DNA from: Bacillota bacterium | GTDB lineage: Bacteria; Bacillota; Dethiobacteria; DTU022 | Assembly (NCBI GenBank): GCA_012727685.1 | Contig: JAAYGO010000202.1 | Span: 1-23,660 of the forward strand | Length of the DNA: 23,660 nt | Reading direction: 5' to 3' | Part shown: positions 7,652-14,616 of the stretch, one piece after another | Layout: every line of letters starts with the position of its first letter | How positions within the stretch are numbered: position 1 is the stretch's first letter | The notes under the pieces: generated by a model | Databases searched by the model: none | Seen by the model: the letters and a program-made list of their open reading frames with translations, nothing else | What the model was told of the DNA's origin: nothing | Program-made: the position numbers and the translations under genes

Positions 7652-7677
7652 GGATGATCACGGTTGGGATGATCACA
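7652..7677. repeat. Direct repeat GGATGATCAC in the GntR leader
   Basis: GGATGATCAC occurs at 7652-7661 and 7668-7677, a 16-base period, between the promoter and the GAGGTGG ribosome site (7681-7687). Each copy contains the TGATCA palindrome. It may be a second regulator site or chance. Confidence 0.35.
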
Positions 7678-7691
7678 GCTGAGGTGGTTTC

Positions 7692-8066
7692 ATGGATTTA
7701 ATTATTTCCAATGCATCGTCCGATCCCATTTACCTGCAGATCGTAAAGCAGATCAAGAACCTGATCATGCGCGGTGAGATTGCCGAGGGCGAGCTTTTGC
7801 CTTCGATTAGAACCCTGGCCCGGGAGCTGCAGATCAGCGTGATCACCACCAAGCGGGCCTACGAGGAGCTGGAGCGGGAGGGCTATATCACCACGGTGCC
7901 CGGTAAAGGTACTTACGTGGCCGCGCAGAACAAGGAGTTATTGCGGGAGATGCGGTTAAAAATCGTCGAAGAGAATTTGAGCGAGGCCGTTGAAGCGGCC
8001 AAATCGATCGAGCTGGGTTACGAAGAGCTGCGCGGGATGCTTAAAATATTCTACGAGGAGGTTTGA
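7692..8066 (+). CDS. GntR-family transcriptional regulator, YtrA subfamily
   Basis: The 124-residue protein starts at ATG 7692 behind GAGGTGG (7681-7687). Residues 1-75 are a GntR winged helix: PIYLQIVKQIKNLIMRGEI, then LPSIRTLARELQISVITTKR as the helix-turn-helix, and GYITTVPGKGTYVA as the wing. The short C-terminal tail of about 50 residues, mostly helical, is the mark of the YtrA subfamily, which lacks a large ligand domain and usually controls an adjacent ABC exporter operon. The next gene begins one base after the stop, and an inverted repeat typical for the subfamily lies on its promoter. It most likely represses its own operon, released by a membrane-active compound; that inducer class is inference from relatives such as ytrA and pmtR. 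Confidence 0.9.
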   Translation: MDLIISNASSDPIYLQIVKQIKNLIMRGEIAEGELLPSIRTLARELQISVITTKRAYEELEREGYITTVPGKGTYVAAQNKELLREMRLKIVEENLSEAVEAAKSIELGYEELRGMLKIFYEEV

Positions 8067-8067
8067 A

Positions 8068-8934
8068 ATGTCCCTGATTTTAGAAGTGAAAAATTTAAAA
8101 AAGGAATTCAGCGGATTTACCCTTGATGATGTCACTTTTTCATTGGAGCGCGGGTATATCATGGGTTTTATCGGCCCAAACGGTGCCGGGAAGAGCACCA
8201 CCATTAAACTGATCATGAACCTGTTAAAGGAAGACGGCGGCACAATTTCGGTTTTTGGCCTGGATCATATTCAGCACGAAAAAGAGATTAAGAACAAGAT
8301 CGGTTTTGTGTACGATGAGAGCTACTATTGCGAAGAGCTGACGATTGCCCAGATGAAACGGATCATCGCTCCCTTTTATAAAAACTGGGAAGACGGCGTT
8401 TTTAACAGGTATTTGCGTGACTTCGGGTTGCCGCCCCATAAAAAAATCAAGGAGCTGTCAAAGGGGATGAAGATGAAGTTTTCCCTGGCGGTGGCCCTGT
8501 CGCACCAGGCCGAGCTGCTGATCATGGATGAACCGACTTCCGGCCTCGATCCGGTTGTCCGCAGCGAGCTGCTGGAGATACTGGCCGATACCATGCAGGA
8601 TGAACAAAAAGGTGTTTTCTTTTCCACGCATATCACTTCGGATCTCGACAAAATAGCCGATTTTATCACTTTTATCAATAACGGCAGAATCGAGTTTTCA
8701 GCGGCCAAGGACGATATTCTGGATCATTTTGCGCTGGTAAAGGGAAGCAGGGCAGTGCTCAACAGCGATATCCGCAAGCACCTGGTCGGAGTGAGAGAAA
8801 ACAGGTTCGGCTTCGAAGGCTTGACCAGCAATAAGCAGGAAGTGATGAGGTTGTTCAGGGAGAATGTGATGGTGGAAAAACCTTCCCTGGAGGAGATCAT
8901 GCTCTATTACACGAGGAGGCCGCAAAATGTTTAG
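8068..8934 (+). CDS. ABC transporter ATP-binding protein (YtrB/PmtA-like)
   Basis: The start is ATG 8068, one base after the regulator stop, with AGGAGG at 8056-8061. An upstream in-frame ATG at 7990 lies within the regulator gene and is rejected. The 288-residue product shows Walker A GPNGAGKST (36-44), signature LSKGMKMK (130-137), Walker B LLIMDEP (150-156) with GLD (159-161), and H188 in FSTHITSDLDKIAD. The usual Q-loop glutamine is replaced by a GFVYDES segment (79-85), which is typical for ATPases paired with YtrA regulators. A C-terminal extension of about 80 residues follows the nucleotide-binding domain. It overlaps the permease gene by 8 bases, so coupling is likely. Confidence 0.9.
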   Translation: MSLILEVKNLKKEFSGFTLDDVTFSLERGYIMGFIGPNGAGKSTTIKLIMNLLKEDGGTISVFGLDHIQHEKEIKNKIGFVYDESYYCEELTIAQMKRIIAPFYKNWEDGVFNRYLRDFGLPPHKKIKELSKGMKMKFSLAVALSHQAELLIMDEPTSGLDPVVRSELLEILADTMQDEQKGVFFSTHITSDLDKIADFITFINNGRIEFSAAKDDILDHFALVKGSRAVLNSDIRKHLVGVRENRFGFEGLTSNKQEVMRLFRENVMVEKPSLEEIMLYYTRRPQNV

Positions 8935-9607
8935 TTTGATATTAAAAGACCTGTTTGTTTTGAAAAGGTATATCTTGCTCACCGCCGTCTTTATTGCCGC
9001 CATGCTGCTGATTTTTCAAAATATCTCCGGGGACGGTGCCTTTGCCGGCGCGGCCATCTTTACCGCCGCCATGGTGGCCGTCACCTACATGTTGATCGGC
9101 AATGCCTGCGCCTATGCCGAAAAAAGCAAAGAAGATGTAATTTTCAACAGCATGCCGGTAAGCAGGGCCACCATTGTGGCCTCCCGCTACCTCTCTGTCT
9201 ACGTATTTTTTTGCATCGGCATGGCCTTCTACCTGCTAATCACCGCACTGATCAATCTGGCGCACCTGCCGATAAAAGTATACCCTTTAACCCTGGAAGG
9301 CTTGATTGGGGCCTTGTTTGCCGTGACCCTGATGCATAGCATCTACCTGCCGGCCCTTTTCAAATGGGGTTATGTTAAATCGAGGATGATCAGCTTCGTC
9401 CTATTCTTCACCTTTTTCTTCGGCGGCAATTTCCTGGCGGAATATATCTATCAAAATTGGAATGCTGCCTTGATCCGCAGTTTGCTGGAGTTTGTCAACA
9501 GCCAAACGGAAACGGCACTTGGCATCGGCTACCTGCTGCTGCTCCTCGCCATCCTGGCCCTATCTTTGCTGATTTCGGTGCGTATTTACCGGAAAAAGGA
9601 ATTCTAG
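8927..9607 (+). CDS. ABC-2 type permease (ABC2_membrane_5-like)
   Basis: This 226-residue membrane protein begins inside the end of the ATPase gene. A short cytoplasmic start (MFSLILKDLFVLKRY) is followed by about six hydrophobic helices. The conserved segment YAEKSKEDVIFNSMPVSR near residues 63-80 is characteristic of the small ABC-2 permeases found with YtrA-family regulators, such as the PmtB-type subunits of the staphylococcal phenol-soluble-modulin exporter. The operon here is regulator, one ATPase, one permease, so the exporter is probably a homodimer of each. A strong terminator begins directly at the stop codon. Likely role: resistance or export under membrane stress; the substrate is unknown. 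Confidence 0.85.
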   Translation: MFSLILKDLFVLKRYILLTAVFIAAMLLIFQNISGDGAFAGAAIFTAAMVAVTYMLIGNACAYAEKSKEDVIFNSMPVSRATIVASRYLSVYVFFCIGMAFYLLITALINLAHLPIKVYPLTLEGLIGALFAVTLMHSIYLPALFKWGYVKSRMISFVLFFTFFFGGNFLAEYIYQNWNAALIRSLLEFVNSQTETALGIGYLLLLLAILALSLLISVRIYRKKEF

Positions 9608-9643
9608 GCTCTTTTTTGCGTGGCAAAGGAGAGCTGTTTTTTT
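9608..9643 (+). terminator. Intrinsic terminator of the GntR-ABC operon
   Basis: Arms GCTCTTTTTTGC (9608-9619) and GCAAAGGAGAGC (9623-9634) pair over 12 positions, two of them G-T, with a three-base loop. TGTTTTTTT follows. The hairpin begins at the base after the stop codon. Confidence 0.85.
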
Positions 9644-9667
9644 GCTTTGCCGCCTGGTTGGTGTCAG

Positions 9668-9696
9668 GCCGGCAAATTAATTTGCATGATGCCGGC
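9668..9696. repeat. Nested palindrome
   Basis: GCAAATTAATTTGC (9672-9685) is a perfect 14-base palindrome. It is nested between two GCCGGC hexamers (9668-9673 and 9691-9696). It lies about 50 bases upstream of the CoA-transferase promoter and could be an operator. Confidence 0.45.
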
Positions 9697-9747
9697 AGGT
9701 AAATGGGGGAGGAAAAGAGAAACAGAGTTAACTAGTCAAAAGTCCAA

Positions 9748-9776
9748 ATGACATTGGGTTGGAATTATTGTATAAT
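9748..9776 (+). promoter_or_regulatory. Sigma-A promoter of the CoA-transferase gene
   Basis: ATGACA (9748-9753), a 17-base spacer and TATAAT (9771-9776) match consensus at 11 of 12 positions. Transcription from about 9783 gives a leader of roughly 165 bases before the TTG start. Confidence 0.75.
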
Positions 9777-9869
9777 AATATGCGTGGAAATGATGTTATA
9801 TTTGTAAATTGCAGGAAATGCTATTTGCTGCCTAATCAGTTTTTATTTATAACTGAATTAAAATGGCTC

Positions 9870-9906
9870 AACCTTGAAAATTTTAGGTTCCGATACAGGA
9901 ACCTTG
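9870..9906 (+). promoter_or_regulatory. Leader with two competing hairpins or an operator
   Basis: AGGTT (9885-9889) can pair with AACCT at 9870-9874. Alternatively AGGTTCC (9885-9891) pairs with GGAACCT (9898-9904). The two pairings exclude one another. The motif AACCTTG also repeats directly (9870-9876 and 9900-9906). The structure lies about 40 bases before the coding start, outside the promoter, so it would act on the RNA or as a downstream operator. No known riboswitch class is recognised. Confidence 0.4.
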
Positions 9907-9947
9907 CAATAATAAACCAATATTTAATTTAATGGGGAGGTAATCAT

Positions 9948-11525
9948 TTGAAGAACAAAATAATGACGGGTAGTGAAGCGGTTAGTTTAATTAAAGATGG
10001 TGACACGCTCGTCACGGCAGCAGCCGGATTAATTGGCTATCCGGAATATCTGGTAAAATGCCTGGTTGAGCGTTATCAAAAGACGCAGTCACCGCGTGGA
10101 TTGACCCTCGTTTCCGGCTGCGGCCATGCGGTTTGGGATGAGCGCGGTGATTCGAGATTTGCACTTCCCGGTTTATTAAAAAGGCATATCTGCACCCACC
10201 CGGACGCGGCGCCGCCATTAAGGAAAATGCTGGAAAATAATGAAGTAGAATGTTATATCTTGCCCCAGGGTGTTCTCAACCAGCTTTACCGTGCGAGCGC
10301 GGCTAAACAGGCCGGTATCATTTCGAAAATCGGTCTCGGCACCTATGTCGATCCCCGGCAAGAAGGCGGAAAGGTTAATGATGCCGCCAAGGCCCAGGAA
10401 GATTTAGTGGAACTGATCAATATTAAGGGCGAGGAATGGCTGTTTTATAATACTTTTCCGATCAATGTGGCTTTTGTGCGGGCGACAACCGCAGACGAAA
10501 AGGGCAACCTGACAATTGAACACGAAGCGCTTAAATTGGAAAGCTTGGAGATAGCCACGTGTGCCAAATCTCACGGAGGCATAGTTATTGCCCAGGTGAA
10601 GCAGGTGACTACCTACGGTTCTTTAAACCCCAAAGCTGTGGTAGTCCCGGGTGTGCTTGTGGACGCCATTGTAATTGCCGAAGACCAGGAGGTTAATCAC
10701 CGGCAGACGCCCGGTACTTTCTACAGCCCCTATCTAAGCGGAGAACTAAGACAGCCCCTGGCCATGCAAAATCTCGTTAAAGATGAACTGGAGCCCATCG
10801 ATATCATTGCGCGCAGGGCTGCCTTCGAGCTATTCCCCGGCGCTGTGGTCAATATCGGTATCGGCATCGGCGCGGCTCTCGGTCCGGTGGCTGATTTAGA
10901 AGGAATTAGCAAACATATTACCCTGACAGTGGAGCTTGGAGTGTTCGGCGGGACACCGGCCCCCATTCCCAATTTTGGATGCGCCGTCAATCCCGAGGCC
11001 TTTATTTCTCATTCCAATATGTTTGACTTTTATCATGGCGGTGGCCTGGACATTACTTTTCTAGGTGCGGCCGAGATCGACAAGGAAGGCAATGTCAATG
11101 TCAGTAAATTCGGCAACCGCATCGCCGGAACAGGCGGGTTTATTGACATCAGCCAGTCAACCCCAAGGGTCGTTTTTGTCAGTTACTTTAAAGCCAAAGG
11201 TTTCGAGGCCAAGGTTTCCGATGGGAAATTGCAGATCATCAAGCAGGGCGATGTCGTTAAACTTAAGGAAAAGGTTGGCCAGATCAGCTTCAGCGGAAAA
11301 GTTGCGGCTGCCAAGAACCAGGATGTGACAGTGATAACTGAACGGGCTGTCTTTAAACTGGGCAAGGAAGGGCTAATACTAACGGAAATTGCACCAGGTG
11401 TTGATCTGGAAGAAGATATTCTCAAGCAGATGGAATTTAAACCGATCATCAGCAAGGATTTAAAGGAGATGGATGCCAGGATTTTCAAGCCAGGCCGCAT
11501 GGGCATATTTGATGATGTGATTTAA
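9948..11525 (+). CDS. Family I acyl-CoA:carboxylate CoA-transferase (propionate/acetate CoA-transferase-like)
   Basis: The start is TTG 9948, chosen for the GGGGAGG site (9934-9940) with 7-base spacing; an ATG at 9963 is the alternative. The 525-residue protein is a fused alpha-beta CoA-transferase. The alpha-like half starts with SEAVSLIKDGDTLVTAAAGLIGYPEYLV. The beta-like half contains LTVELGVFGG with the expected catalytic glutamate E329, which forms the glutamyl-CoA thioester. Downstream, GGGLDITFLGAAEIDKEGNV and RIAGTGGFIDIS are family motifs. It transfers CoA between short-chain acyl-CoAs and acids in the cytoplasm, as in fermentation or syntrophic fatty-acid use. It resembles the YdiF/propionate CoA-transferase type, but the acyl specificity cannot be read. 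It is a single-gene unit with its own promoter, structured leader and terminator. Confidence 0.87.
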   Translation: MKNKIMTGSEAVSLIKDGDTLVTAAAGLIGYPEYLVKCLVERYQKTQSPRGLTLVSGCGHAVWDERGDSRFALPGLLKRHICTHPDAAPPLRKMLENNEVECYILPQGVLNQLYRASAAKQAGIISKIGLGTYVDPRQEGGKVNDAAKAQEDLVELINIKGEEWLFYNTFPINVAFVRATTADEKGNLTIEHEALKLESLEIATCAKSHGGIVIAQVKQVTTYGSLNPKAVVVPGVLVDAIVIAEDQEVNHRQTPGTFYSPYLSGELRQPLAMQNLVKDELEPIDIIARRAAFELFPGAVVNIGIGIGAALGPVADLEGISKHITLTVELGVFGGTPAPIPNFGCAVNPEAFISHSNMFDFYHGGGLDITFLGAAEIDKEGNVNVSKFGNRIAGTGGFIDISQSTPRVVFVSYFKAKGFEAKVSDGKLQIIKQGDVVKLKEKVGQISFSGKVAAAKNQDVTVITERAVFKLGKEGLILTEIAPGVDLEEDILKQMEFKPIISKDLKEMDARIFKPGRMGIFDDVI

Positions 11526-11551
11526 AGGCTGGTTTTAAACCCCTGTTTTCA

Positions 11552-11600
11552 AAACCCGGCCTTTCCAGGATTTGGCTGGAACAGGCCGGGTTTATCTTTG
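11552..11600 (+). terminator. Intrinsic terminator of the CoA-transferase gene
   Basis: Perfect arms AAACCCGGCCT (11552-11562) and AGGCCGGGTTT (11583-11593) have an inner CCAG/CTGG pairing and are followed by ATCTTTG. The uridine tract is short but the stem is strong. It begins 27 bases after the stop. Confidence 0.78.
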
Positions 11601-11699
11601 CTCCGCCTTCATTGATTGCCACTACTTCTAAGACGATCATTTTTCCCGCTAATCTAGCAGACTCTGGATGAAAAAATAAAAAATTGCTATCTTATAACC

Positions 11700-11723
11700 A
11701 TAATTCTCAATTATAGTAATTGA
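11700..11723. promoter_or_regulatory. Two overlapping palindromes on the codY promoter
   Basis: ATAATT-CTC-AATTAT (11700-11714) and TCAATTA-TAG-TAATTGA (11707-11723) are both perfect inverted repeats with 3-base spacers. They overlap each other, and the second overlaps the -35 box. This is an operator-like arrangement. It shares the 15-base size and AATT edges of a CodY box, but it matches AATTTTCWGAAAATT poorly. Confidence 0.5.
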
Positions 11724-11747
11724 CATATTGCCCAAAAAGGTTATAAT
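11720..11747 (+). promoter_or_regulatory. Sigma-A promoter upstream of codY
   Basis: TTGACA (11720-11725) and TATAAT (11742-11747), both perfect, are separated by 16 bases. The surroundings are AT-rich. It is the only strong promoter between the CoA-transferase terminator and codY, implying a leader of nearly 390 bases. Confidence 0.75.
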
Positions 11748-11754
11748 ATTTATA

Positions 11755-12141
11755 GTTTAGATTTTGCAAATATAGTAGAAAAATGACGATTGATGCAGAA
11801 TAATAAGAGGAGGTTTTGCGGATGTAAGCTAGAGGTGATTCCAGGGCTATCATTAAAAAATGTGCGAGCTAGTTTGCCCGATCCATGGTCTTGCTATGCT
11901 CCAGGTTACAGGCTTTTTTTTGGGTTTTGCTAGTGAATTTTTTCACTCTGCCAGCCAGTAAGGCCGGGGCTTGGAGCTTGCTGTATATAAAAGTGAAGCG
12001 GAGTGTCTATGAGCATTTAAATTATTGGACGACTTCCCGCTTACTTAACCGGGACTATAAGACGGGTAAAAGGAGCGGCATGAAAAAGTAAAAATTAAAG
12101 TTGTTGAAATAGTGGACAAATTAAGGAGGAAGAGTATCAAG
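11755..12141 (+). other. Long codY leader without a convincing gene
   Basis: A perfect AGAGGAGG (11806-11813) is placed 8 bases before an ATG that is followed at once by TAA (11822-11827), a start-stop pair. A second site, AGGAG (12071-12075), precedes a three-codon frame M-K-K (12080-12091). Small hairpins are AGTGAA/TTCACT (11932-11937/11942-11947) and TCCCG/CGGGA (12035-12039/12050-12054). The CCCG of the latter can also pair with CGGG at 12063-12066. Open frames of 33 and 68 codons exist but have no ribosome site. No T-box, known riboswitch or known small RNA is recognised. Confidence 0.45.
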
Positions 12142-12945
12142 ATGATTACTTCACCAATTTTAGAAAAAAGCCGGGCTATCGACAGAATTATACAGGAAAC
12201 GCAGGATAAGAACTTCGATATTGCCGCCATCGCGGAGGTACTAAGGAAGGTCATTGATGCCAGTGTCCTGATCGTTAACCGGAAAGGTAGAATACTTGGC
12301 TACGCTTTTAATGATGATTTCGATAGTGAAGAGAGCATCAGGCAGATTATTGATCAGGGCAGTATCCCAGAAGTATATAACGATTTTCTTTTGGATAGTA
12401 ATGATTTGAGAGATAATCTCCGGCAGGAACCGGAACAGTGCGCCTTCCTCATCGGTTCCAACTCCCGGCAGGCAGATAGAATTATGACTGTAATGCCGCT
12501 TACCGGCAATGGGAAAAGGATGGGTACTTTACTGCTGGCGCGGGTTGAGAAACCATTTACGGCGGACGATGTTTTCCTGGCTGAAAAATGCGCGGGAGTT
12601 TTAATTATGGAATTGATGAGGGACCAAATGGAGCAGGAGGAAGAAGAGGAGCGTTTCCGGGAAGTCGCGCAGCAGGCTGTGGGCGCCCTTTCCTATTGTG
12701 AAATGGAGGCAGCGCAGAAGATATTTAGTGATTTCGATGGCACTGAGAAAATCCTGGTTGCCGGGAAAATAGCCGATCAGTTGGGAATTACACGTTCAGT
12801 AATTGTGAATATGCTGCGGAAATTGAAAAGCGCCGGGATCATCGAATCGTTTTCACTGGGGATGAAAGGTACTTTAATTAAAGTATTAAACCCCTTTCTA
12901 ATTGAGCACCTGCGTGCGAAAGAGCCGCATCATTTAAAGCTATAA
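12142..12945 (+). CDS. codY: GTP/branched-chain-amino-acid-sensing global repressor CodY
   Basis: The 267-residue protein matches CodY throughout. The N-terminal GAF domain opens with MITSPILEKSRAIDRIIQET and contains VIDASVLIVNRKGRILGYAF and KRMGTLLLARVEKPF. A long acidic linker helix follows (around EQEEEEERFREVAQQ), then the C-terminal winged helix with ALSYCEMEAAQKIF and KIADQLGITRSVIVNMLRKL and the wing IIESFSLGMKGTLIKVLN. CodY represses nutrient-stress genes when branched-chain amino acids and GTP are high. The start is ATG 12142 behind AGGAGG (12124-12129), with a rather long spacing of 12 bases. The GTG at 12112 lies ahead of that site and is less likely. B. subtilis CodY has about the same length. 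Here codY is alone, not in the codVWXY operon, and has its own promoter with palindromes. Confidence 0.95.
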   Translation: MITSPILEKSRAIDRIIQETQDKNFDIAAIAEVLRKVIDASVLIVNRKGRILGYAFNDDFDSEESIRQIIDQGSIPEVYNDFLLDSNDLRDNLRQEPEQCAFLIGSNSRQADRIMTVMPLTGNGKRMGTLLLARVEKPFTADDVFLAEKCAGVLIMELMRDQMEQEEEEERFREVAQQAVGALSYCEMEAAQKIFSDFDGTEKILVAGKIADQLGITRSVIVNMLRKLKSAGIIESFSLGMKGTLIKVLNPFLIEHLRAKEPHHLKL

Positions 12946-12976
12946 GGAGTCCAGATCAGAGCAGGGTTATTAAAGA

Positions 12977-13051
12977 ATCCCTGGATCAAAAGCCGGCCAT
13001 TGGTGCCCCCGCTGGCGGGGAAATGAAGGTCCACTCTGAAGATCCAGGGAT
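12977..13051. repeat. Long inverted repeat between codY and the PIG-L gene
   Basis: ATCCCTGGATC (12977-12987) and GATCCAGGGAT (13041-13051) are perfect 11-base arms 53 bases apart. Inside lies CCCCG (13007-13011) / CGGGG (13016-13020) as a smaller hairpin. There is no T tract on the plus strand, so it is not a standard terminator for codY. It could be a small palindromic element or a structured RNA. Confidence 0.6.
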
Positions 13052-13092
13052 AAAATAGCCCGTTCATCGTCCAAGCCGGCGGGTGATAATAC

Positions 13093-13944
13093 ATGAAATT
13101 TGCCAATCAGGGCGCGGAGATTTTTGTACCGGATGGCCTTCCCGTCCCGGAGGCGCTCGCCCGCACCACGGAACTGGCCGTCGGCGCGCATCCCGATGAC
13201 ATCGAGATCATGGCCTTGCACGGTATTATGCGCTGCTTCGGCGAGGCCGAGAGATGGTTTGCCGGTGTTGTTGTCACCGACGGTTCCGGTTTTCCCCGGG
13301 GAGAGCTTGCTGCCCGCTATACTCTGGAAGAGATCCGGCAACTCCGCAGGAAGGAGCAAAGGAAGGCGGCAGTTGTGGGGGAATATGGCGCGCTGATCCA
13401 GCTCGATTACCCGAGTGCGGCGGTAAAGGACCCTTCGAATCGATCCGTGATCGATGATTTAAAAAGGGTCCTTCACGCTTGCCGGCCGGAAGTTGTTTAT
13501 ACCCACAATCTTGCGGACAGTCATGAAACCCATGTTGCCGTAGCCTTGAAGGTCATTGCCGCGATCCGGGAACTGCCGGCGGAGCTGCGCCCGCCGGCCC
13601 TCCGGGGAGGCGAAGTATGGCGCAGCCTGGACTGGATGAGCGATGACGGCACCAAACTGGCTCTGGACGTCTCCGCTCACGCCCCTCTCGGCGCCGCACT
13701 CCTTGGCGTTTATGATTCGCAGCTAAGCGCCGGAAAGAGATACGACCTGGCCGCCTCCGGTCGCCGCCGGGCAAATGCAACCTTTCATGACGCGCATGAA
13801 GTGGATCACTCTCGTGCCCTGGACTATGCCATGGATCTAACCCCGCTGATCCGGGACGACTCCCTTGACCCGGAGCAATATGTCTCTGCCCTGATCGATC
13901 GTTTTGCCGCTGATGTGCGCTCTCTCCTGCGGCGGCTTAGATAA
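13093..13944 (+). CDS. PIG-L/LmbE-family zinc deacetylase
   Basis: This 283-residue protein has the PIG-L fold: a Rossmann-like start and GAHPDDIEIMA, where H33 and D36 are expected zinc ligands and D35 the catalytic base. The second metal site is in HNLADSHETHVAV, with H147 the likely third ligand. The family removes acetyl groups from N-acetylglucosamine conjugates or similar amides. The C-terminal half (VYDSQLSAGKRYDLAASGRRR) differs from the second PIG-L protein at 21964, so they are paralogues with separate roles. The start ATG 13093 has only a weak GGGTGAT site (13081-13087). It follows codY by 147 bases, across an inverted repeat, so co-transcription is uncertain. The substrate is unknown. 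Confidence 0.85.
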   Translation: MKFANQGAEIFVPDGLPVPEALARTTELAVGAHPDDIEIMALHGIMRCFGEAERWFAGVVVTDGSGFPRGELAARYTLEEIRQLRRKEQRKAAVVGEYGALIQLDYPSAAVKDPSNRSVIDDLKRVLHACRPEVVYTHNLADSHETHVAVALKVIAAIRELPAELRPPALRGGEVWRSLDWMSDDGTKLALDVSAHAPLGAALLGVYDSQLSAGKRYDLAASGRRRANATFHDAHEVDHSRALDYAMDLTPLIRDDSLDPEQYVSALIDRFAADVRSLLRRLR

Positions 13945-13985
13945 AGAAATATTGCTTTTACCCTGCCGGTCAGCCCCTTGGGAGG

Positions 13986-14456
13986 TCATGGGGCTTTGAC
14001 CCGCTTCTCCAGCCAGTCTAAGAAAAGTGCCAATACGATACCATAGATTAGCGCTCCGGTAATGTTTGAAGTCACGGTGCCGAGATCAAGGCGGGTCAGG
14101 AAAGGGACCCGGAATAAAATGGCAATTGCATAACTGAACAACCAGATCAGCAGGCCGAAAATAAGTCCCTTTAAAAAGTAACTTCTGCTGTTAAGCGCAG
14201 GCAGAAGGTAAGCGAAAAACACACCGTTCATGGCGGCAAAAAAAAGCTGTCCTCCCAGGGCGACTGCATTCTCCGGCACCCCTGCAGGCTGCCTGCCGAA
14301 GATAAAGACACCGGCCCAATCTAAAAAGGTGATTTCCACCCAGCCCAGGGTCAGCGAGATGAGACTGAAAATATTCATGGCCAGGCCGGCTGTCAAGCCG
14401 GCAAGGAAACCCCTTGTGAACCTGTCTTCAATATCCACCAGTTTGCTTGCTCTCAT
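13986..14456 (-). CDS. Small membrane protein of unknown function
   Basis: The 156-residue frame has about four hydrophobic helices: GFLAGLTAGLAMNIFSLISL (about 15-34), LGGQLFFAAMNGVFFAYLLP (67-86), LKGLIFGLLIWLFSYAIAIL (94-113) and ITGALIYGIVLALFLDWL (131-148). The tail is short and basic (EKRVKAP). I do not recognise the family with confidence; similar small Clostridial membrane proteins are annotated only as hypothetical. The ATG at 14456 lacks a strong ribosome site. The gene converges on the PIG-L gene and is divergent from the Smr-alr operon. The clean helix pattern and basic loops favour a real gene. Confidence 0.6.
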   Translation of the reverse strand: MRASKLVDIEDRFTRGFLAGLTAGLAMNIFSLISLTLGWVEITFLDWAGVFIFGRQPAGVPENAVALGGQLFFAAMNGVFFAYLLPALNSRSYFLKGLIFGLLIWLFSYAIAILFRVPFLTRLDLGTVTSNITGALIYGIVLALFLDWLEKRVKAP

Positions 14457-14616
14457 ACCGCTATCTTGTCCAAGTAAAGGCCCCTTTAATCCAAATCCTC
14501 ACGCAGCGGCTCCGGCCACTTTCACCCCGATTCTTTGAGAATGTAGGGTTGCTCTACTGCTCTGCATGATATCTTGATCTTTCGCTAAACTGCGTGGTAA
14601 ATCTCCGGGATAATCG

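Noticed and set aside
11860..11961. 33-residue frame (MCELVCPIHG...) in the codY leader
   Set aside because: There is no ribosome site before its ATG and the composition looks random, so it is not listed as a gene.
11885..12091. 68-residue frame in the codY leader
   Set aside because: There is no ribosome site at its start; its end merely coincides with the small M-K-K frame.
13972..13995. AGCCCC/GGGGCT hairpin between the PIG-L gene and the membrane-protein gene
   Set aside because: It has only six pairs and no T tract on either strand, and it partly lies in the end of the membrane-protein gene. It is too weak to call a terminator.
14457..14616. Possible riboswitch or small RNA upstream of the Smr gene
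   Set aside because: I found no conserved motif or strong hairpin; only the promoter at 14617-14645 is supported.
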